Counted from the first letter of the stretch, positions 16,004-25,725 are shown. The stretch: DNA of 37,147 nt from Oscillospiraceae bacterium (GCA_017466665.1 JAFTTQ010000106.1:1-37147), one strand, 5' to 3'. The notes: generated by a model from the sequence alone, not told the origin. Translations and numbers: made by a program.

Positions 16004-17545
16004 ATGCTTGAAAAGATAAAGAAATGGCTTCCCTCCAAGCGCAAGATCATGCAGCTATATTTTGCGGTGCTGTTCAACGCCAATTTAAAGGGCTTCATCA
16101 CCGGCAAAATATTTACAGGCAAAACTAAGATCTTATGTGCCCCCGGCATCAACTGTTATTCCTGCCCCGGTGCTGTTACTGCCTGTCCCTTAGGCTCTTT
16201 GCAAGGTGCGTTTAGTGCCAAAAACCACTCGACCCTCTACTATGTAGGCGGTATCCTGCTGCTTTACAGCATTATGTTCGGCAGAATGATCTGCGGCTGG
16301 CTTTGTCCCTTTGGCCTTGTGCAGGAGCTGGTCTACAAGATCAAATCCCCCAAGCTGAAGAAAAGCCCGGTAACACGGCTGCTTTCCTATCTCAAGTATG
16401 CAATTTTAGTATTCTTCGTTTTTATCGTTCCCATCCTTTACAGCATTCGGAATGTTCCTCTGCCTGCCTTCTGCAAATACATATGCCCGGCAGGTACCAT
16501 TGAAGGCGGACTTCTGCTGCTGTCCCACAACACAAACACTCCCCTGCTTTCCATTTTAGGCCCCCTGTTTACCTGGAAATTTTTGCTGATGGTCAGCATC
16601 ATCGTTGGCTGTATCTTTGTTTTCCGGCTGTTCTGCCGGTTCATCTGTCCCTTGGGCGCGCTGTACGGACTGTTCAACAGGATCTCCGTTTTCGGCATCA
16701 AGGTGGATAATTCCAAGTGCACCCACTGTGGAATGTGCCATGCAAAATGCAAGGTAGACATCCGAACCCCCGGCGATCAGGAGTGCATTAGCTGCGGCGA
16801 ATGCGTAGGCGTATGCCCCACCAAGGCTATCTCCTGGAAGGGTCCCAAGATCTTCCTTGCTCCCAACGAAGGTGAAGAACCGCTTTCCGACAAGAATACA
16901 AAGAAGCGCCTTATCACCCGCTCCGTTACCGCTTTTGTGATGCTTGCGGTCTTGATTGGAGCCATCGTTTACTTCTGGGTCACCAACAAGACCCCCTTAC
17001 CCTCCGAGCAAAACAATCCCGGCACTACCCAGACTGAACCCACCCAGCCCGGCGAAACCGAGCCCTCCGATCCCCTGCCCTCCTTTGGCACCGGGGTAGG
17101 CAACCTGTGCTACGGTGCTGAGCTGCCTATCGTTGACAGTACCGGCGACACCGGCAAGAGCATTGACCCCACAAAGACCGGCAAATTGACCATCATCAAC
17201 TTCTGGGGAACCTGGTGCGGCCCCTGTGTCAAGGAGCTTCCCTACTTTGAACGGATCGCAGAGGAATATGGCGACCAAGTGGCTGTGATTGCTATTCACT
17301 CTGCCAGTGTCAGCGACACCGCCCCGGACTACATTAGAGAAAATTATCCGGATTCCAAGCTGATTTTCTCCTGGGAAACGGAAAATGTTGACGGCATCAG
17401 CGGCCCCTATTACATCCAGTTAGGCGGCCTTGGCAGCTATCCCTACACCGTTGTGCTGGACGAAAACGGCGTGATCCTGAAGGTCTTCTTCAGCAGTGTC
17501 CATTATGAAGATCTGAAAACCGTTGTGGACGAAAACCTGAAATAA
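16004..17545 (+). CDS. Polyferredoxin membrane protein (NapH/YccM-like) fused to an exported TlpA-like thioredoxin domain
   Basis: A 513-residue fusion. The N-terminal half is a multi-span 4Fe-4S membrane protein with family cysteine motifs: CAPGINCYSCPGAVTACPLG (about 37-56), CGWLCPFG, CKYICPAG and CRFICPLG. Two ferredoxin clusters follow (CTHCGMCHAKC and CISCGECVGVCP, about 235-270). A further membrane helix (about 308-330) and a Thr/Pro/Glu-rich linker lead to a TlpA/ResA-type thioredoxin domain (about 370-513) with Cys405-Gly-Pro-Cys408 and the cis-Pro region SYPYTVV. The layout suggests that electrons pass from cytoplasmic carriers through Fe-S centres to a thioredoxin domain outside the membrane. 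That is inference; the domains are clear. I chose the ATG at 16004 because GGGG lies 8 nt upstream; an ATG at 15980 inside the previous gene is less likely. A strong terminator follows the stop. Confidence 0.9.
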   Translation: MLEKIKKWLPSKRKIMQLYFAVLFNANLKGFITGKIFTGKTKILCAPGINCYSCPGAVTACPLGSLQGAFSAKNHSTLYYVGGILLLYSIMFGRMICGWLCPFGLVQELVYKIKSPKLKKSPVTRLLSYLKYAILVFFVFIVPILYSIRNVPLPAFCKYICPAGTIEGGLLLLSHNTNTPLLSILGPLFTWKFLLMVSIIVGCIFVFRLFCRFICPLGALYGLFNRISVFGIKVDNSKCTHCGMCHAKCKVDIRTPGDQECISCGECVGVCPTKAISWKGPKIFLAPNEGEEPLSDKNTKKRLITRSVTAFVMLAVLIGAIVYFWVTNKTPLPSEQNNPGTTQTEPTQPGETEPSDPLPSFGTGVGNLCYGAELPIVDSTGDTGKSIDPTKTGKLTIINFWGTWCGPCVKELPYFERIAEEYGDQVAVIAIHSASVSDTAPDYIRENYPDSKLIFSWETENVDGISGPYYIQLGGLGSYPYTVVLDENGVILKVFFSSVHYEDLKTVVDENLK

Positions 17546-17549
17546 GCAC

Positions 17550-17588
17550 AGCTCCCCACAGAAAGCAAAATGCTTTCTGTGGGGAGCT
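17550..17588 (+). terminator. Rho-independent terminator of the polyferredoxin-TlpA operon
   Basis: A perfect 18-bp stem (AGCTCCCCACAGAAAGCA, loop AAA, then its complement) starts 5 nt after the stop codon and is followed by a short T run. It is the most stable hairpin I noticed in the window. Confidence 0.85.
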
Positions 17589-17602
17589 TTTGCCAATCAG
17601 AC

Positions 17603-17738
17603 AAATTGGAATTTATCGAGCTAAACGATTACACCGCACTCGTAGGGGCCGATGCCCACATCGGCCCTATTTCCACCCTTTTTCACTAGGGCCGATGTGG
17701 GCATCGGCCCCTACGGTTGGTGCGCTAAACAGTAATTT
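17603..17738. repeat. Dispersed palindromic repeat, copy A
   Basis: A 136-bp element begins AAATTGGAATTTATC and ends near CGCTAAACAGTAATTT, an imperfect inverted terminal repeat. Inside, CGTAGGGGCCGATGCCCACA and its inverted partner form long hairpins. Related copies lie at 29041-29302, 30285-30420 and 33896-33988. No ORF is inside. It looks like a non-autonomous (MITE-like) repeat. Confidence 0.75.
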
Positions 17739-17761
17739 ACCGCAACGGTAACAATGTTAAA

Positions 17762-17786
17762 CGCCGGGGAGCAATGCTCCCCGGCG
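17762..17786. terminator. Hairpin terminator downstream of the exported-protein operon
   Basis: An 11-bp perfect GC-rich stem (CGCCGGGGAGC, loop AAT) lies 23 nt beyond the stop of the last minus-strand gene. On the minus strand it is followed only by TTTAAC; on the plus strand ATTTTT follows 3 nt later. It probably ends the minus-strand operon and may work in both directions. Confidence 0.6.
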
Positions 17787-17809
17787 CCATTTTTGTAATC
17801 TCCGACAGC

Positions 17810-20638
17810 TTATTGGAATTCTACCGTAAAATCGATGACTCCTTCCGGATTGACCTTGGAGTTTGCCGGATCAAAGGTACACATTGCAAGGCTTACCGTC
17901 ATTCCCTCTCTGACAGCCAGCCGGTATGTATTCTGTCCTGCGTAGGTATAGCGAAGAATGTTATTATTGATCAAATACCACGCATCCACATCGGTTTCAA
18001 ATGTAAAGACCAGTGTTCCTCTTGACTCCGCCACATACTTGAAATAGTAGGCTTCATCGCCGGAATTGATCGTCACACTGTGGCTGCCCATCGTCAGGGT
18101 CTCAGGATTGGAGGCAGAGCCTACATTGCCGGAGCCAAACTGCACATAGTATGCCGTCGATTTTTCCGCGGTGTTATAAAGAACAAACTGCAAAGATCCG
18201 CTTCCGTTTTCCGGGAACTCCACCATAATGGATCCCGTAGAATCTGCTGTAAAGATTTTACCGTCATACTCTACAAAAGCGTTTCTGGCATTGCTGACCA
18301 CCAGGGAATACCCATAAAACGCGCCCTCGACCAATCCGCCCTCACCCGGCAGAAGGGTGACATTCGCTCCCGCCTCCAGATTGCTGACCGTGGTAGGCCC
18401 GCTGATGTACTTTGCGGTAAAGGTCACCGTACCGGCAGGAGATTCAAACATATTGGCGGCATCGTAGGTGTTGACACAAATGACGATCTCGTCACCGGCA
18501 GAAACCTGAACCGTTGTTTGCGGCTGTGCAGGATCACTGTCACTCCACTGAGTATCTCCGTAGATGCCCTGGGTCACATTATCCACAGCATACACCCACT
18601 GGGCACTGCTGTCAAAGGTGAAGGTCAGGGTACCGGCTCTGGGAGCGGTAAAGCTGTAATAGTAATCAGAAGCGCCTGCCGCCTGTGTCAGGGTATTGCT
18701 GCCCAGCACAAGCGCATCCGGGTTTTCTCCGTGGCCAACGGGATAGGTAAGCACCACTTCATACGCAGCCATTTCGCTGCCCGTATTGGCAATGGTAAAC
18801 CGGGCGGGGTTTCTGCCCTCTGCCATTACCGGGAAGCTGACCTCACTGCCATCGGGCATATAGGTAACACCATTATGGGCAATGGTCACATCAGAGCCGG
18901 TCATAGAAAGGATCAGCCCGGACAGATTATAGCCCTCATAGTACAGGGTCTCGCCGGCAGGCACATAGGCGGTAAAGCCGGGATACATAACAGGAATGGG
19001 CATCTCCTCAGAGCCGTACAGCTCACCGTAGATTGCAAGCGATGCGTCGATATTTTTGCCGATGCTGTCCACAACAGATACACAGACAGTCAGCGCATCT
19101 CCCGCGTTTACCACCACAGAAGCAGTATCATTTTGCACAGTTCCATTCCACAGCCCAGCAGATGTACCGCTTGTGCTGTTGGTAATCACAATATCCGTCT
19201 TTGCGTCCTCATTTTCCGGGGCAGTCCAGATCTGGAAGGTGACCACGCCGGAGGAAGGCGCTGTGTAGGTGTAATAGTAGCCGTCCTGAACCGCGGGGAT
19301 CGTCAGCTCCAGATCACCCAAGGCAGTCAGATTGTGGGGATTCATCTTATGACCCAAGGGGTAGCCGAATTCCATCATCACAGCCTTGGGCTCTGCGCCA
19401 TCATTGAAAAGCTCCATTTCCACTGTGCCGGTACCGGCGGGGAAATTCACGGTAACGACCCCATCCTCGTCCGGGCTGAACTGCTGCTCAGCGCACAGAA
19501 CCCGGAAATCGCTGTCCGCGATCTTCAAAGCCTTATTATTGACGCCCATGATCCGATAGATCACACCCTGCTTTGCCATAACGGTAACCGACTCGATCTG
19601 TGCCGGAACCTGCGGCACTATCAGTTCCACGATCACCGCCACATAGCCACTGACCTGGATCTGTGCCTGGGGATGGATGCCCTCAGCATTTTCACCTGTC
19701 AAAACCTGGATCAAAACCGCATCGCCGGCATTGACAGGGATCTCAGCCTGGCCGTTGCCATCAGACAACGGTACAGACACACCGTTTACCGTAATGACTG
19801 CGTCTGCCACAGCATCCGCGCATTCCACGCTGCCCAGAGCCATTTTCAGCACACCGCTCTGATCGGCGATCCAGCGGTAGAATACACCGTCGGCATCTCC
19901 CTCCTCCAAGGCCGTCTGAATATCGGCAATGGAATCGATAGCAATGGGATTGCCTTGAGAGCCTAAGGCATCCCGGATCTCTACGGTAAAGGCTTTGTCC
20001 TCAGCAGTTTCATTGACAAAGGCAAGAGAAACAGCCTGACTGGCGTCGGCAGGCAGAACCATTTCCAAAATGCCGTTCTGTGCCAGATATTCCGTTTCGC
20101 CCACCACCACCTTGGCGTTCTCATCCTCCACACGCAGGAAGCTGCCAGGGGTCTTCAGACGGTAATGGATGCTGCCGCCGGCGGGGATCTTCACGGTGGT
20201 GAAGCTGCCGGAAGCGTCCTTCACATATTCTGCATAAGCATTGTTTTCAGAACCGGGTTCCGGGACTATGATCTCCGGCTCAGTGGCATCCTCCGGCTCG
20301 GTGGGCTGGGAGGTACCGGGGTCGTAACCACCGCCGGTGCCGGTATTCACACTGGGCCCGGTGGAACCGCCGGAGGGCTGAGTTTCCTCCGGTTCCGTCG
20401 CCTCAGGCTCAGTCTCCTCGGGGTCAGTTTCTTCAGGCTCGGTAGGCTCCGGCTGTGTTACATCCGGTGTGGTCGGCTCTGCCTCTGTGGAGTCAGTACT
20501 CTGCTGCCCCATAGTTTCGGAAGGGTTTTCTCCCTCCGGGTCATCCTTGCTGTTCTGACAGAAGGTCAGAACCAAGGCAACACACAAGGCAATACAGACC
20601 AAGCCAATGAGAAGCCCCAAAAGCTTTTTATTTTTCAT
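17810..20638 (-). CDS. Large membrane-anchored surface protein with Thr/Pro/Glu stalk and repeated PPC-like beta domains
   Basis: Exported protein of about 942 residues; I do not recognise its overall family. An N-terminal hydrophobic segment (about 5-26) ends LVLTFC, a poor lipobox, so a membrane anchor is more likely than lipidation. A long stalk rich in TEPE and PEETE units (about 30-125) would cross the cell wall. The rest is a series of beta domains in which YYYTYTAPSSGVVTFQIW, YYYSFTAPRAGTLTFTFD and AYYFKYVAESRGTLVFTFE mark at least three repeats. These resemble bacterial pre-peptidase C-terminal (PPC) domains. The C-terminus has no LPxTG motif or second membrane helix. An in-frame ATG at 20662 precedes the AAAGGAG site, so 20638 is the likely start (spacing 11). 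It is last in a five-gene operon, 16 nt after the 144-residue lipoprotein gene. No catalytic motif is visible; adhesion or ligand binding is inference. Confidence 0.8.
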   Translation of the reverse strand: MKNKKLLGLLIGLVCIALCVALVLTFCQNSKDDPEGENPSETMGQQSTDSTEAEPTTPDVTQPEPTEPEETDPEETEPEATEPEETQPSGGSTGPSVNTGTGGGYDPGTSQPTEPEDATEPEIIVPEPGSENNAYAEYVKDASGSFTTVKIPAGGSIHYRLKTPGSFLRVEDENAKVVVGETEYLAQNGILEMVLPADASQAVSLAFVNETAEDKAFTVEIRDALGSQGNPIAIDSIADIQTALEEGDADGVFYRWIADQSGVLKMALGSVECADAVADAVITVNGVSVPLSDGNGQAEIPVNAGDAVLIQVLTGENAEGIHPQAQIQVSGYVAVIVELIVPQVPAQIESVTVMAKQGVIYRIMGVNNKALKIADSDFRVLCAEQQFSPDEDGVVTVNFPAGTGTVEMELFNDGAEPKAVMMEFGYPLGHKMNPHNLTALGDLELTIPAVQDGYYYTYTAPSSGVVTFQIWTAPENEDAKTDIVITNSTSGTSAGLWNGTVQNDTASVVVNAGDALTVCVSVVDSIGKNIDASLAIYGELYGSEEMPIPVMYPGFTAYVPAGETLYYEGYNLSGLILSMTGSDVTIAHNGVTYMPDGSEVSFPVMAEGRNPARFTIANTGSEMAAYEVVLTYPVGHGENPDALVLGSNTLTQAAGASDYYYSFTAPRAGTLTFTFDSSAQWVYAVDNVTQGIYGDTQWSDSDPAQPQTTVQVSAGDEIVICVNTYDAANMFESPAGTVTFTAKYISGPTTVSNLEAGANVTLLPGEGGLVEGAFYGYSLVVSNARNAFVEYDGKIFTADSTGSIMVEFPENGSGSLQFVLYNTAEKSTAYYVQFGSGNVGSASNPETLTMGSHSVTINSGDEAYYFKYVAESRGTLVFTFETDVDAWYLINNNILRYTYAGQNTYRLAVREGMTVSLAMCTFDPANSKVNPEGVIDFTVEFQ

Positions 20639-20654
20639 AATTGCCGTATCTCCT

Positions 20655-21089
20655 TTATGCAACAGCCTTTACGACGATGGTCACCTCATAAGAGCCTTCT
20701 TCATAATAGAAATCCGTTTGCTCGTCCAAAGCTTCATAGCCTGCGGGATAGGAAGTTACGGATGCCTTATAGTCGTCACGCTCTTCCTGATTCTCATAGA
20801 CCGCCTTGCCCTCGGCATCGGTCAATTTCGGCATACATACCTCAGCACAGAGCTGAACCATAGCGCCGGCAACCGGATTGCCGCCCTCGTCTACCACCTT
20901 CACGGTGTAGGTTGCACCTTGGGGCTCGGTAGGTTCGGGATCGGTGGGCTGGGGAACAGTGGTCTGAGGCTCGGTAGTACCCTGAGGCTCCGTGGTACCC
21001 TGGGGTACCGTAGGAGCACTGTTATAGCCGCAGGCGCAAAGGGCAAATACCATACAAACAAGCAGCAGCGCTGCAAAAAGCTTTTTCAT
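20655..21089 (-). CDS. Small lipoprotein with one carboxypeptidase-regulatory-like domain
   Basis: A 144-residue exported lipoprotein. The signal peptide ends in LCAC, giving a lipidated Cys near residue 20. A linker of PQGTTEPQ-type repeats (about 24-54) is followed by one beta-sandwich domain beginning YTVKVVDEGGNPVAGAMVQL and running to the C-terminus. That domain type (CarboxypepD_reg/SpaA-like) also occurs in the two TlpA lipoproteins of the same operon, so this looks like a stand-alone version of their accessory domain. Two cysteines (LCAEVC) lie inside the domain, close enough to form a disulfide. The start has GGAGG 8 nt upstream. It lies 23 nt after the 1102-residue lipoprotein gene. 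No function can be assigned. Confidence 0.8.
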   Translation of the reverse strand: MKKLFAALLLVCMVFALCACGYNSAPTVPQGTTEPQGTTEPQTTVPQPTDPEPTEPQGATYTVKVVDEGGNPVAGAMVQLCAEVCMPKLTDAEGKAVYENQEERDDYKASVTSYPAGYEALDEQTDFYYEEGSYEVTIVVKAVA

Positions 21090-21112
21090 CGTTGTTTCCT
21101 CCTATTTTCACA

Positions 21113-24100
21113 TTAGCCAACGGTGCAAACCGCGAACATCCAGGCTGTATCCGCATTCAGGTTTTCTACGGTGCTGAACAGGTAGTTGGGACTGCTTGCG
21201 TTCCACCATCCCATATACGCGCCGCAATTCTGGATCATATGGATCAGATCATCGTTCAGGGGATACAGACCGGTAACCGGATCGGATGCCTTTACATAGT
21301 TTGTCATACACTCGGTATAATCCTCGATGGCTACCACGATATCCCCGTCATATTGCAGACCCTTCATACCGGTGCCCATAGAGGAGGCTGCCCATTCCCC
21401 GGTCGCCGGATCATAGATAACACCCAGAAGATTGCTGAAGGTCAGGTAAGGCGCACCGTTGCTCAGGTTAATATACAGCTTCTTGCCGTTCAGATAGTAG
21501 CCGTCACTCTTTTTGGTGATGGTTGCCTTTGCCGTCAGATCCACATAGGTAAGCTTTGCGGAACCGCTGAGCGTGAAGGCTTCAATGGTGTTGACAGGCT
21601 CATATACGATCCGGGGCAGCTCTTCCGGCGCGTCGCCCACGCGAACCACTGTCAGGGTAGCCTCGGTAGCAGCCGCATCCGCTACAAGACCGATCACATA
21701 AGCAGGCTGGTTATCGTTGGCAAATTCGCCGTCCTTGACAGTCAGCTCGAAATAGCCGTCATCATTGTCGGTATCGGAGCTGGGGCCAAAGGGGAAGCTG
21801 ATGCCGCCATAATAGCCTAAAACAGCACCGCTGCTGACGGTAAACCGGTAAATGCCGGTAGAGGCGGGATAGAATACATACATATAGCAGCCATAGTCTT
21901 CCACATAGTTGAGCTTGTTGGACAGATCTGCCCAGACACTGCCTGTGGAGATCTTATAGTAGCTACCCCAATACGCGGATTCGTGACCGCTGGCACTGGC
22001 ATCTGCCAAGACAGTCACCGTGGCGGAGGTCTTTTCCGCGGTCAAAGCCGCCTGATCCTTATCAAATTTCAGGGAGCTGCCGCTGGCGCTTACCAGAGTT
22101 ATGCTGTAATCGCCGGGGATCAAGGTGGTCACGGCTGTGCCGGAAGCATCCACAGGCACCATCGTGACCGGCGTACCATCCTGATAGAAGGTCACCATAA
22201 TATCCGTCAGGCCCGCGCCGTTGGCATCCACCACCTTCACGGTGTATTCCACGCCCTCGACTACGCCGGAGCCTTCCTTCAAGGTGATGCCCAAGGTGTT
22301 GCTGCCCTCCGGGAAGGGAACTGAGATATTCTCAGCATAATAGCCCTCAGGCGCACCAATCACTACGGTGTAGGCCGCCTTTTCCAAATTGACGGTATAG
22401 ACACCGTCCTCGTTGGTGCTGCCGTAGGTGTTGCCAATGGTGATCAGAACGCCGGGGATCGGCGCACCGTCTTCATCGATGACACGAACGGTGTAGTCTT
22501 CCATAACTACGATATGGGTATCCAGCTTTATAGACACGAAGGGAACCTCCGGGGTCAGCTCAAAGCTGGTGTTGCTTGCCTTGTAGCCCGCTGGGATCAC
22601 AACTGTGCCGGTATAGGCATCCTTGGGCAAATACCCGGATGCCACGCCGTTTTCATCCGTAACCAGGTTTGCCTTATTGGGCTTGGGCGCAGTCGCCGCC
22701 GGCTCAGTGGACTCGGGATCCGTGTTCTCCGGTTCGGAGGCAACGGGTTCGGTGGCTTCCGGAATGGTGCCGGTCAGGCTGATATTCACGCCGGGGATGG
22801 GATTGCGGTTTTCATCGGTGACGGTAACCGCATAGGCAATCTTCTCCACCACCACAATATCCTCCACGTCCCCTTCGGTGAACTGAGCCAGCATTTTAAA
22901 GGTTGCGGCGGGATAATTATTGGAATCGTCCGGCAGTGATGCAATAATAATGCTCAGGCTTTCACCCTTATTCAGCGCCATAGTCAGCTTTTTGTTGCCG
23001 GTAGTGGGATCGACCTCCCCCTCCTCTGACAGCACCCGCATTGCGCTGGTGGTCAGATTCATAATGCTGAAGCCGTATTCCACGCTGGGGCTAATACTCA
23101 GGCATTGCAGACTGAAATAGCCATCCACAGCAGCGGTGTAGCTGAAATACACACCCTGATTGTTGCCGGCAGACACGCTGGCAGTAAACTCACCGATCTG
23201 CAGGGTGTAGGGATTACCCTGAGAACCGGGCAGATTGGACAGATAAACCGTAAAGGTCTGGGTTTCCGTACCGCTGTTACCAAAACCCAACTGGGCAGGT
23301 TCAAAGGTACTGGGGGCAGAGACCAGCAGACCCACGGTGCCGCCGGAGGCGGTATACTTTTTGCTGCCGTACTCCACAAAAATATCCTTGTTGTTGACCT
23401 GCAGCCAAACATTGGAAACCTTGTGGATATTCAGGTAGTGGACTTTGCCCGGCTCAATGGTCAGCTCAAAGCTGGTCTGGCCGCTGATATCCACAGGATT
23501 ATCGGATTTTTCCTCCGGTTCGGAGGTCAGAATTTCCTTATAATCCGTGACCACCGTCTGGGTATATTCTTCCGCAGTGAAGAATTTCAGCACATCCTTG
23601 ATCTCCGTCGCGCTTTCAAAAGCGGCACCATTTATCAGGCTGATCACGCCAAACCGGTCGATCACCACTGTGGTGGGATAGCCGAAGACGTTCATTGCAT
23701 TTTCCCATTGGGGATCGCAGGCGCCTGCCGGGAAGGTAAAGCCCTGCTCATTGACATAGGCCTTGATCTTCTCATTATCGGAATCGATGGGATCCATTGC
23801 CAAAACCGCGACGGAATCGGCATATTCTTCATAAGCCTCCTGCCAATAAGGCAGCTCCATCTTGCAGGGATTGTGATCCAGCTTCCAGAAATTCAGGACA
23901 ACGGCTTTCTTCTCTCCCAGCAAGGCGCTGAGCTTATATTCCTTGCCGTCCAGGGCGGTAAAGGTAAAGTCCTGCATCACATCGCCCAGGCTGTAATCAG
24001 CGGTGTTCAGGTCGCCCTCCACCAGCTTGGTGGAAAGGACGATCTGGGTATTTTCCCCGGTGATGGGATAGGATTTTTCCACTGTGTAGCCCTCCGGGAC

Positions 24101-24421
24101 GCTGCCCAAAACAGCCACATAGCCCGCACCGGACTTGTATGTAAAGCTTGCCTTGCCATTTTCGTCGGTGGTAAGCACCGCGATCAGATCCTGCAGGGCA
24201 TCGCTTTCATAGACATAGACAGAAATGTCCTTCATAGCAGAGCCGCCCTGGGTCTTCACTTCCACATTGTAGGCAACATCCTGCGCCGGCACATTTTGAT
24301 CTGTGGTATTGCCGGCAGGCTCCTTAGTTCCCTGCTCATGGCATGCCGCCAAACTGAGACACATGGCACAGGCAAGGAGCAAGGCGCCTACACGAAGGCG
24401 TATTCTCTTTTTCGGTGTCAT
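21113..24421 (-). CDS. Multidomain TlpA-like lipoprotein with a degenerate HxxC active site
   Basis: Exported lipoprotein of 1102 residues with an LAAC lipobox after a basic signal peptide. In order: a carboxypeptidase-regulatory-like domain (about 45-135); a TlpA/ResA-like thioredoxin domain (about 140-290); a PPC-like beta domain (about 315-480); three more regulatory-like domains (about 495-610, 625-690, 705-780); and the C-terminal domain shared with neighbouring proteins (about 800-1102), ending AWMFAVC. In the thioredoxin domain the usual WCxPC becomes DHNPC. The first (attacking) cysteine is His183 and only Cys186 remains, so ordinary dithiol exchange should not be possible at that site. 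A second cysteine (GACDPQW) lies further along and the cis-Pro motif GYPTTVV is kept. The start has AGGAGG 8 nt upstream. It is 25 nt after the 416-residue lipoprotein gene and 23 nt before the small lipoprotein. Confidence 0.88.
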   Translation of the reverse strand: MTPKKRIRLRVGALLLACAMCLSLAACHEQGTKEPAGNTTDQNVPAQDVAYNVEVKTQGGSAMKDISVYVYESDALQDLIAVLTTDENGKASFTYKSGAGYVAVLGSVPEGYTVEKSYPITGENTQIVLSTKLVEGDLNTADYSLGDVMQDFTFTALDGKEYKLSALLGEKKAVVLNFWKLDHNPCKMELPYWQEAYEEYADSVAVLAMDPIDSDNEKIKAYVNEQGFTFPAGACDPQWENAMNVFGYPTTVVIDRFGVISLINGAAFESATEIKDVLKFFTAEEYTQTVVTDYKEILTSEPEEKSDNPVDISGQTSFELTIEPGKVHYLNIHKVSNVWLQVNNKDIFVEYGSKKYTASGGTVGLLVSAPSTFEPAQLGFGNSGTETQTFTVYLSNLPGSQGNPYTLQIGEFTASVSAGNNQGVYFSYTAAVDGYFSLQCLSISPSVEYGFSIMNLTTSAMRVLSEEGEVDPTTGNKKLTMALNKGESLSIIIASLPDDSNNYPAATFKMLAQFTEGDVEDIVVVEKIAYAVTVTDENRNPIPGVNISLTGTIPEATEPVASEPENTDPESTEPAATAPKPNKANLVTDENGVASGYLPKDAYTGTVVIPAGYKASNTSFELTPEVPFVSIKLDTHIVVMEDYTVRVIDEDGAPIPGVLITIGNTYGSTNEDGVYTVNLEKAAYTVVIGAPEGYYAENISVPFPEGSNTLGITLKEGSGVVEGVEYTVKVVDANGAGLTDIMVTFYQDGTPVTMVPVDASGTAVTTLIPGDYSITLVSASGSSLKFDKDQAALTAEKTSATVTVLADASASGHESAYWGSYYKISTGSVWADLSNKLNYVEDYGCYMYVFYPASTGIYRFTVSSGAVLGYYGGISFPFGPSSDTDNDDGYFELTVKDGEFANDNQPAYVIGLVADAAATEATLTVVRVGDAPEELPRIVYEPVNTIEAFTLSGSAKLTYVDLTAKATITKKSDGYYLNGKKLYINLSNGAPYLTFSNLLGVIYDPATGEWAASSMGTGMKGLQYDGDIVVAIEDYTECMTNYVKASDPVTGLYPLNDDLIHMIQNCGAYMGWWNASSPNYLFSTVENLNADTAWMFAVCTVG

Positions 24422-24446
24422 CCTTACACCCTCCTAATTTTTATAC

Positions 24447-25697
24447 TCACAGGTAACGGCACATAAACAGCCAGGAGATCTCGTTGTTGATACCGATGAC
24501 CTTATTGCCGTCCTTATCCTTAAACAGGTAGCCGACGCCGGTCTCATCAAACCAGCCTGCCTGCGCGCCCTGCTGCTGGATGATGTACATAAGATCCTCC
24601 GTCAGGGGATATACACCGCTCTGCTCGTCGGCATTTTCGATGTATTTCAGCAAGCACTCGGAGTACTCTTCCTTCTTGACGAACTCGCCGTTTTCATCAT
24701 AGAAGTAGCGGCGAATGCCCTGCTTCTCCAAAATTGTTTCAAAGGGAGGCAGATAATCCGTCTCCTCGGAGGTGTTGTCGATCTGCACCACCACCAGAGC
24801 GCCATCCGCGCTGTCCAGATGATAGAAGCCGTCGTTCTCGTTGAGTACCAAATTATAGGTGCCGGTGGCAGCGGTCAGGTCGAACTTGTTCAGCTTAGCG
24901 CCTGCCGGCAGCGTGTAGGGGTTGATAGCCGCCTTTGCCTGATAAACTATCCAGGGTTCTTCCTCCACAGACCAATCGGGTGCGCCGATATTCTGCACGC
25001 TGAGAATGGCATCACCCTCACCGGCATCCACACCGATAATTACGATGGCGCCGCCCAAATTGCCTTCCTTAATGTTCACAGTAAATTTGTTGTCCACAGT
25101 TTCTACTGCGCTGTGATCCCAAACATAATGGATGCTGCCGCCGTAGTAACCGATGGGGGCATCCGCGCCTACCAGAGAGAACTCGTATTTGCCGATTTCC
25201 TGGGGCACAAAAATGTAGTAGCTTCTGCCTTCGGCGCTTAGGGGAATATTCGTGCAGCCCTCTAAAACATAGTAGGCATTGCCCACACTCAGCTCTTGAA
25301 ATTCCTCGCCCAGCTCCTGGGAGAGCACCACGGTAAGCTCTGTTTTTTCCGCGGTCAGTGTCAGACCGGCAGTATCGTAAACATACTTGGCATCGGGGTC
25401 GGTAAACTGCAGTTCAACGGTGTATTCCCCTCTTGCCAGGGTCTTTTCCGCTACGCCGGATTCATTTACAAGCTGCATAGCCTTCTGGCTGCCGCCCTGC
25501 ATAAACTTCACCGCAATGCCGGCGCTGACAGGATTGCCGGCGGCATCCACAACAGTCACCTTATAGGCGGCCTCGGCACTGAGCTGACCGGAGGTGGAGC
25601 CGGTATTTTCCCCACCCTGATTGCCGCCGCAGGCAGCAAACACAGCCACACATAGCAGCATCAATATAGCCAGTAATAATGCTTTTACATTTTTCAT
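24447..25697 (-). CDS. Lipoprotein made of a regulatory-like domain plus the cluster's shared C-terminal domain
   Basis: Exported lipoprotein of about 416 residues with an FAAC lipobox. A carboxypeptidase-regulatory-like domain (about 40-125, YKVTVVDAAGNPVSAGIAVK) is followed by a PPC-like region. It ends with the domain seen in both TlpA lipoproteins: DGFYHLDSADGALVVVQIDN, then SECLLKYIENAD, GVYPLTEDLMYIIQQQGAQA and the closing ISWLFMCRYL. There is no thioredoxin domain, so it looks like a trimmed relative of its neighbours. Several in-frame ATGs lie at 25697-25709. I chose 25697 because Lys and a clean signal peptide follow; the ribosome site (AAGGA) is weak and 12 nt away. A MITE-like element lies just upstream. 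It is followed after 25 nt by the 1102-residue lipoprotein gene. Confidence 0.82.
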   Translation of the reverse strand: MKNVKALLLAILMLLCVAVFAACGGNQGGENTGSTSGQLSAEAAYKVTVVDAAGNPVSAGIAVKFMQGGSQKAMQLVNESGVAEKTLARGEYTVELQFTDPDAKYVYDTAGLTLTAEKTELTVVLSQELGEEFQELSVGNAYYVLEGCTNIPLSAEGRSYYIFVPQEIGKYEFSLVGADAPIGYYGGSIHYVWDHSAVETVDNKFTVNIKEGNLGGAIVIIGVDAGEGDAILSVQNIGAPDWSVEEEPWIVYQAKAAINPYTLPAGAKLNKFDLTAATGTYNLVLNENDGFYHLDSADGALVVVQIDNTSEETDYLPPFETILEKQGIRRYFYDENGEFVKKEEYSECLLKYIENADEQSGVYPLTEDLMYIIQQQGAQAGWFDETGVGYLFKDKDGNKVIGINNEISWLFMCRYL

Positions 25698-25725
25698 AAT
25701 GATCATCATTCCTTACTTAATAATA

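Noticed and set aside
20639..20662. Upstream start of the 942-residue surface protein at 20662
   Set aside because: The AAAGGAG ribosome site lies downstream of that ATG, so it must serve the ATG at 20638.
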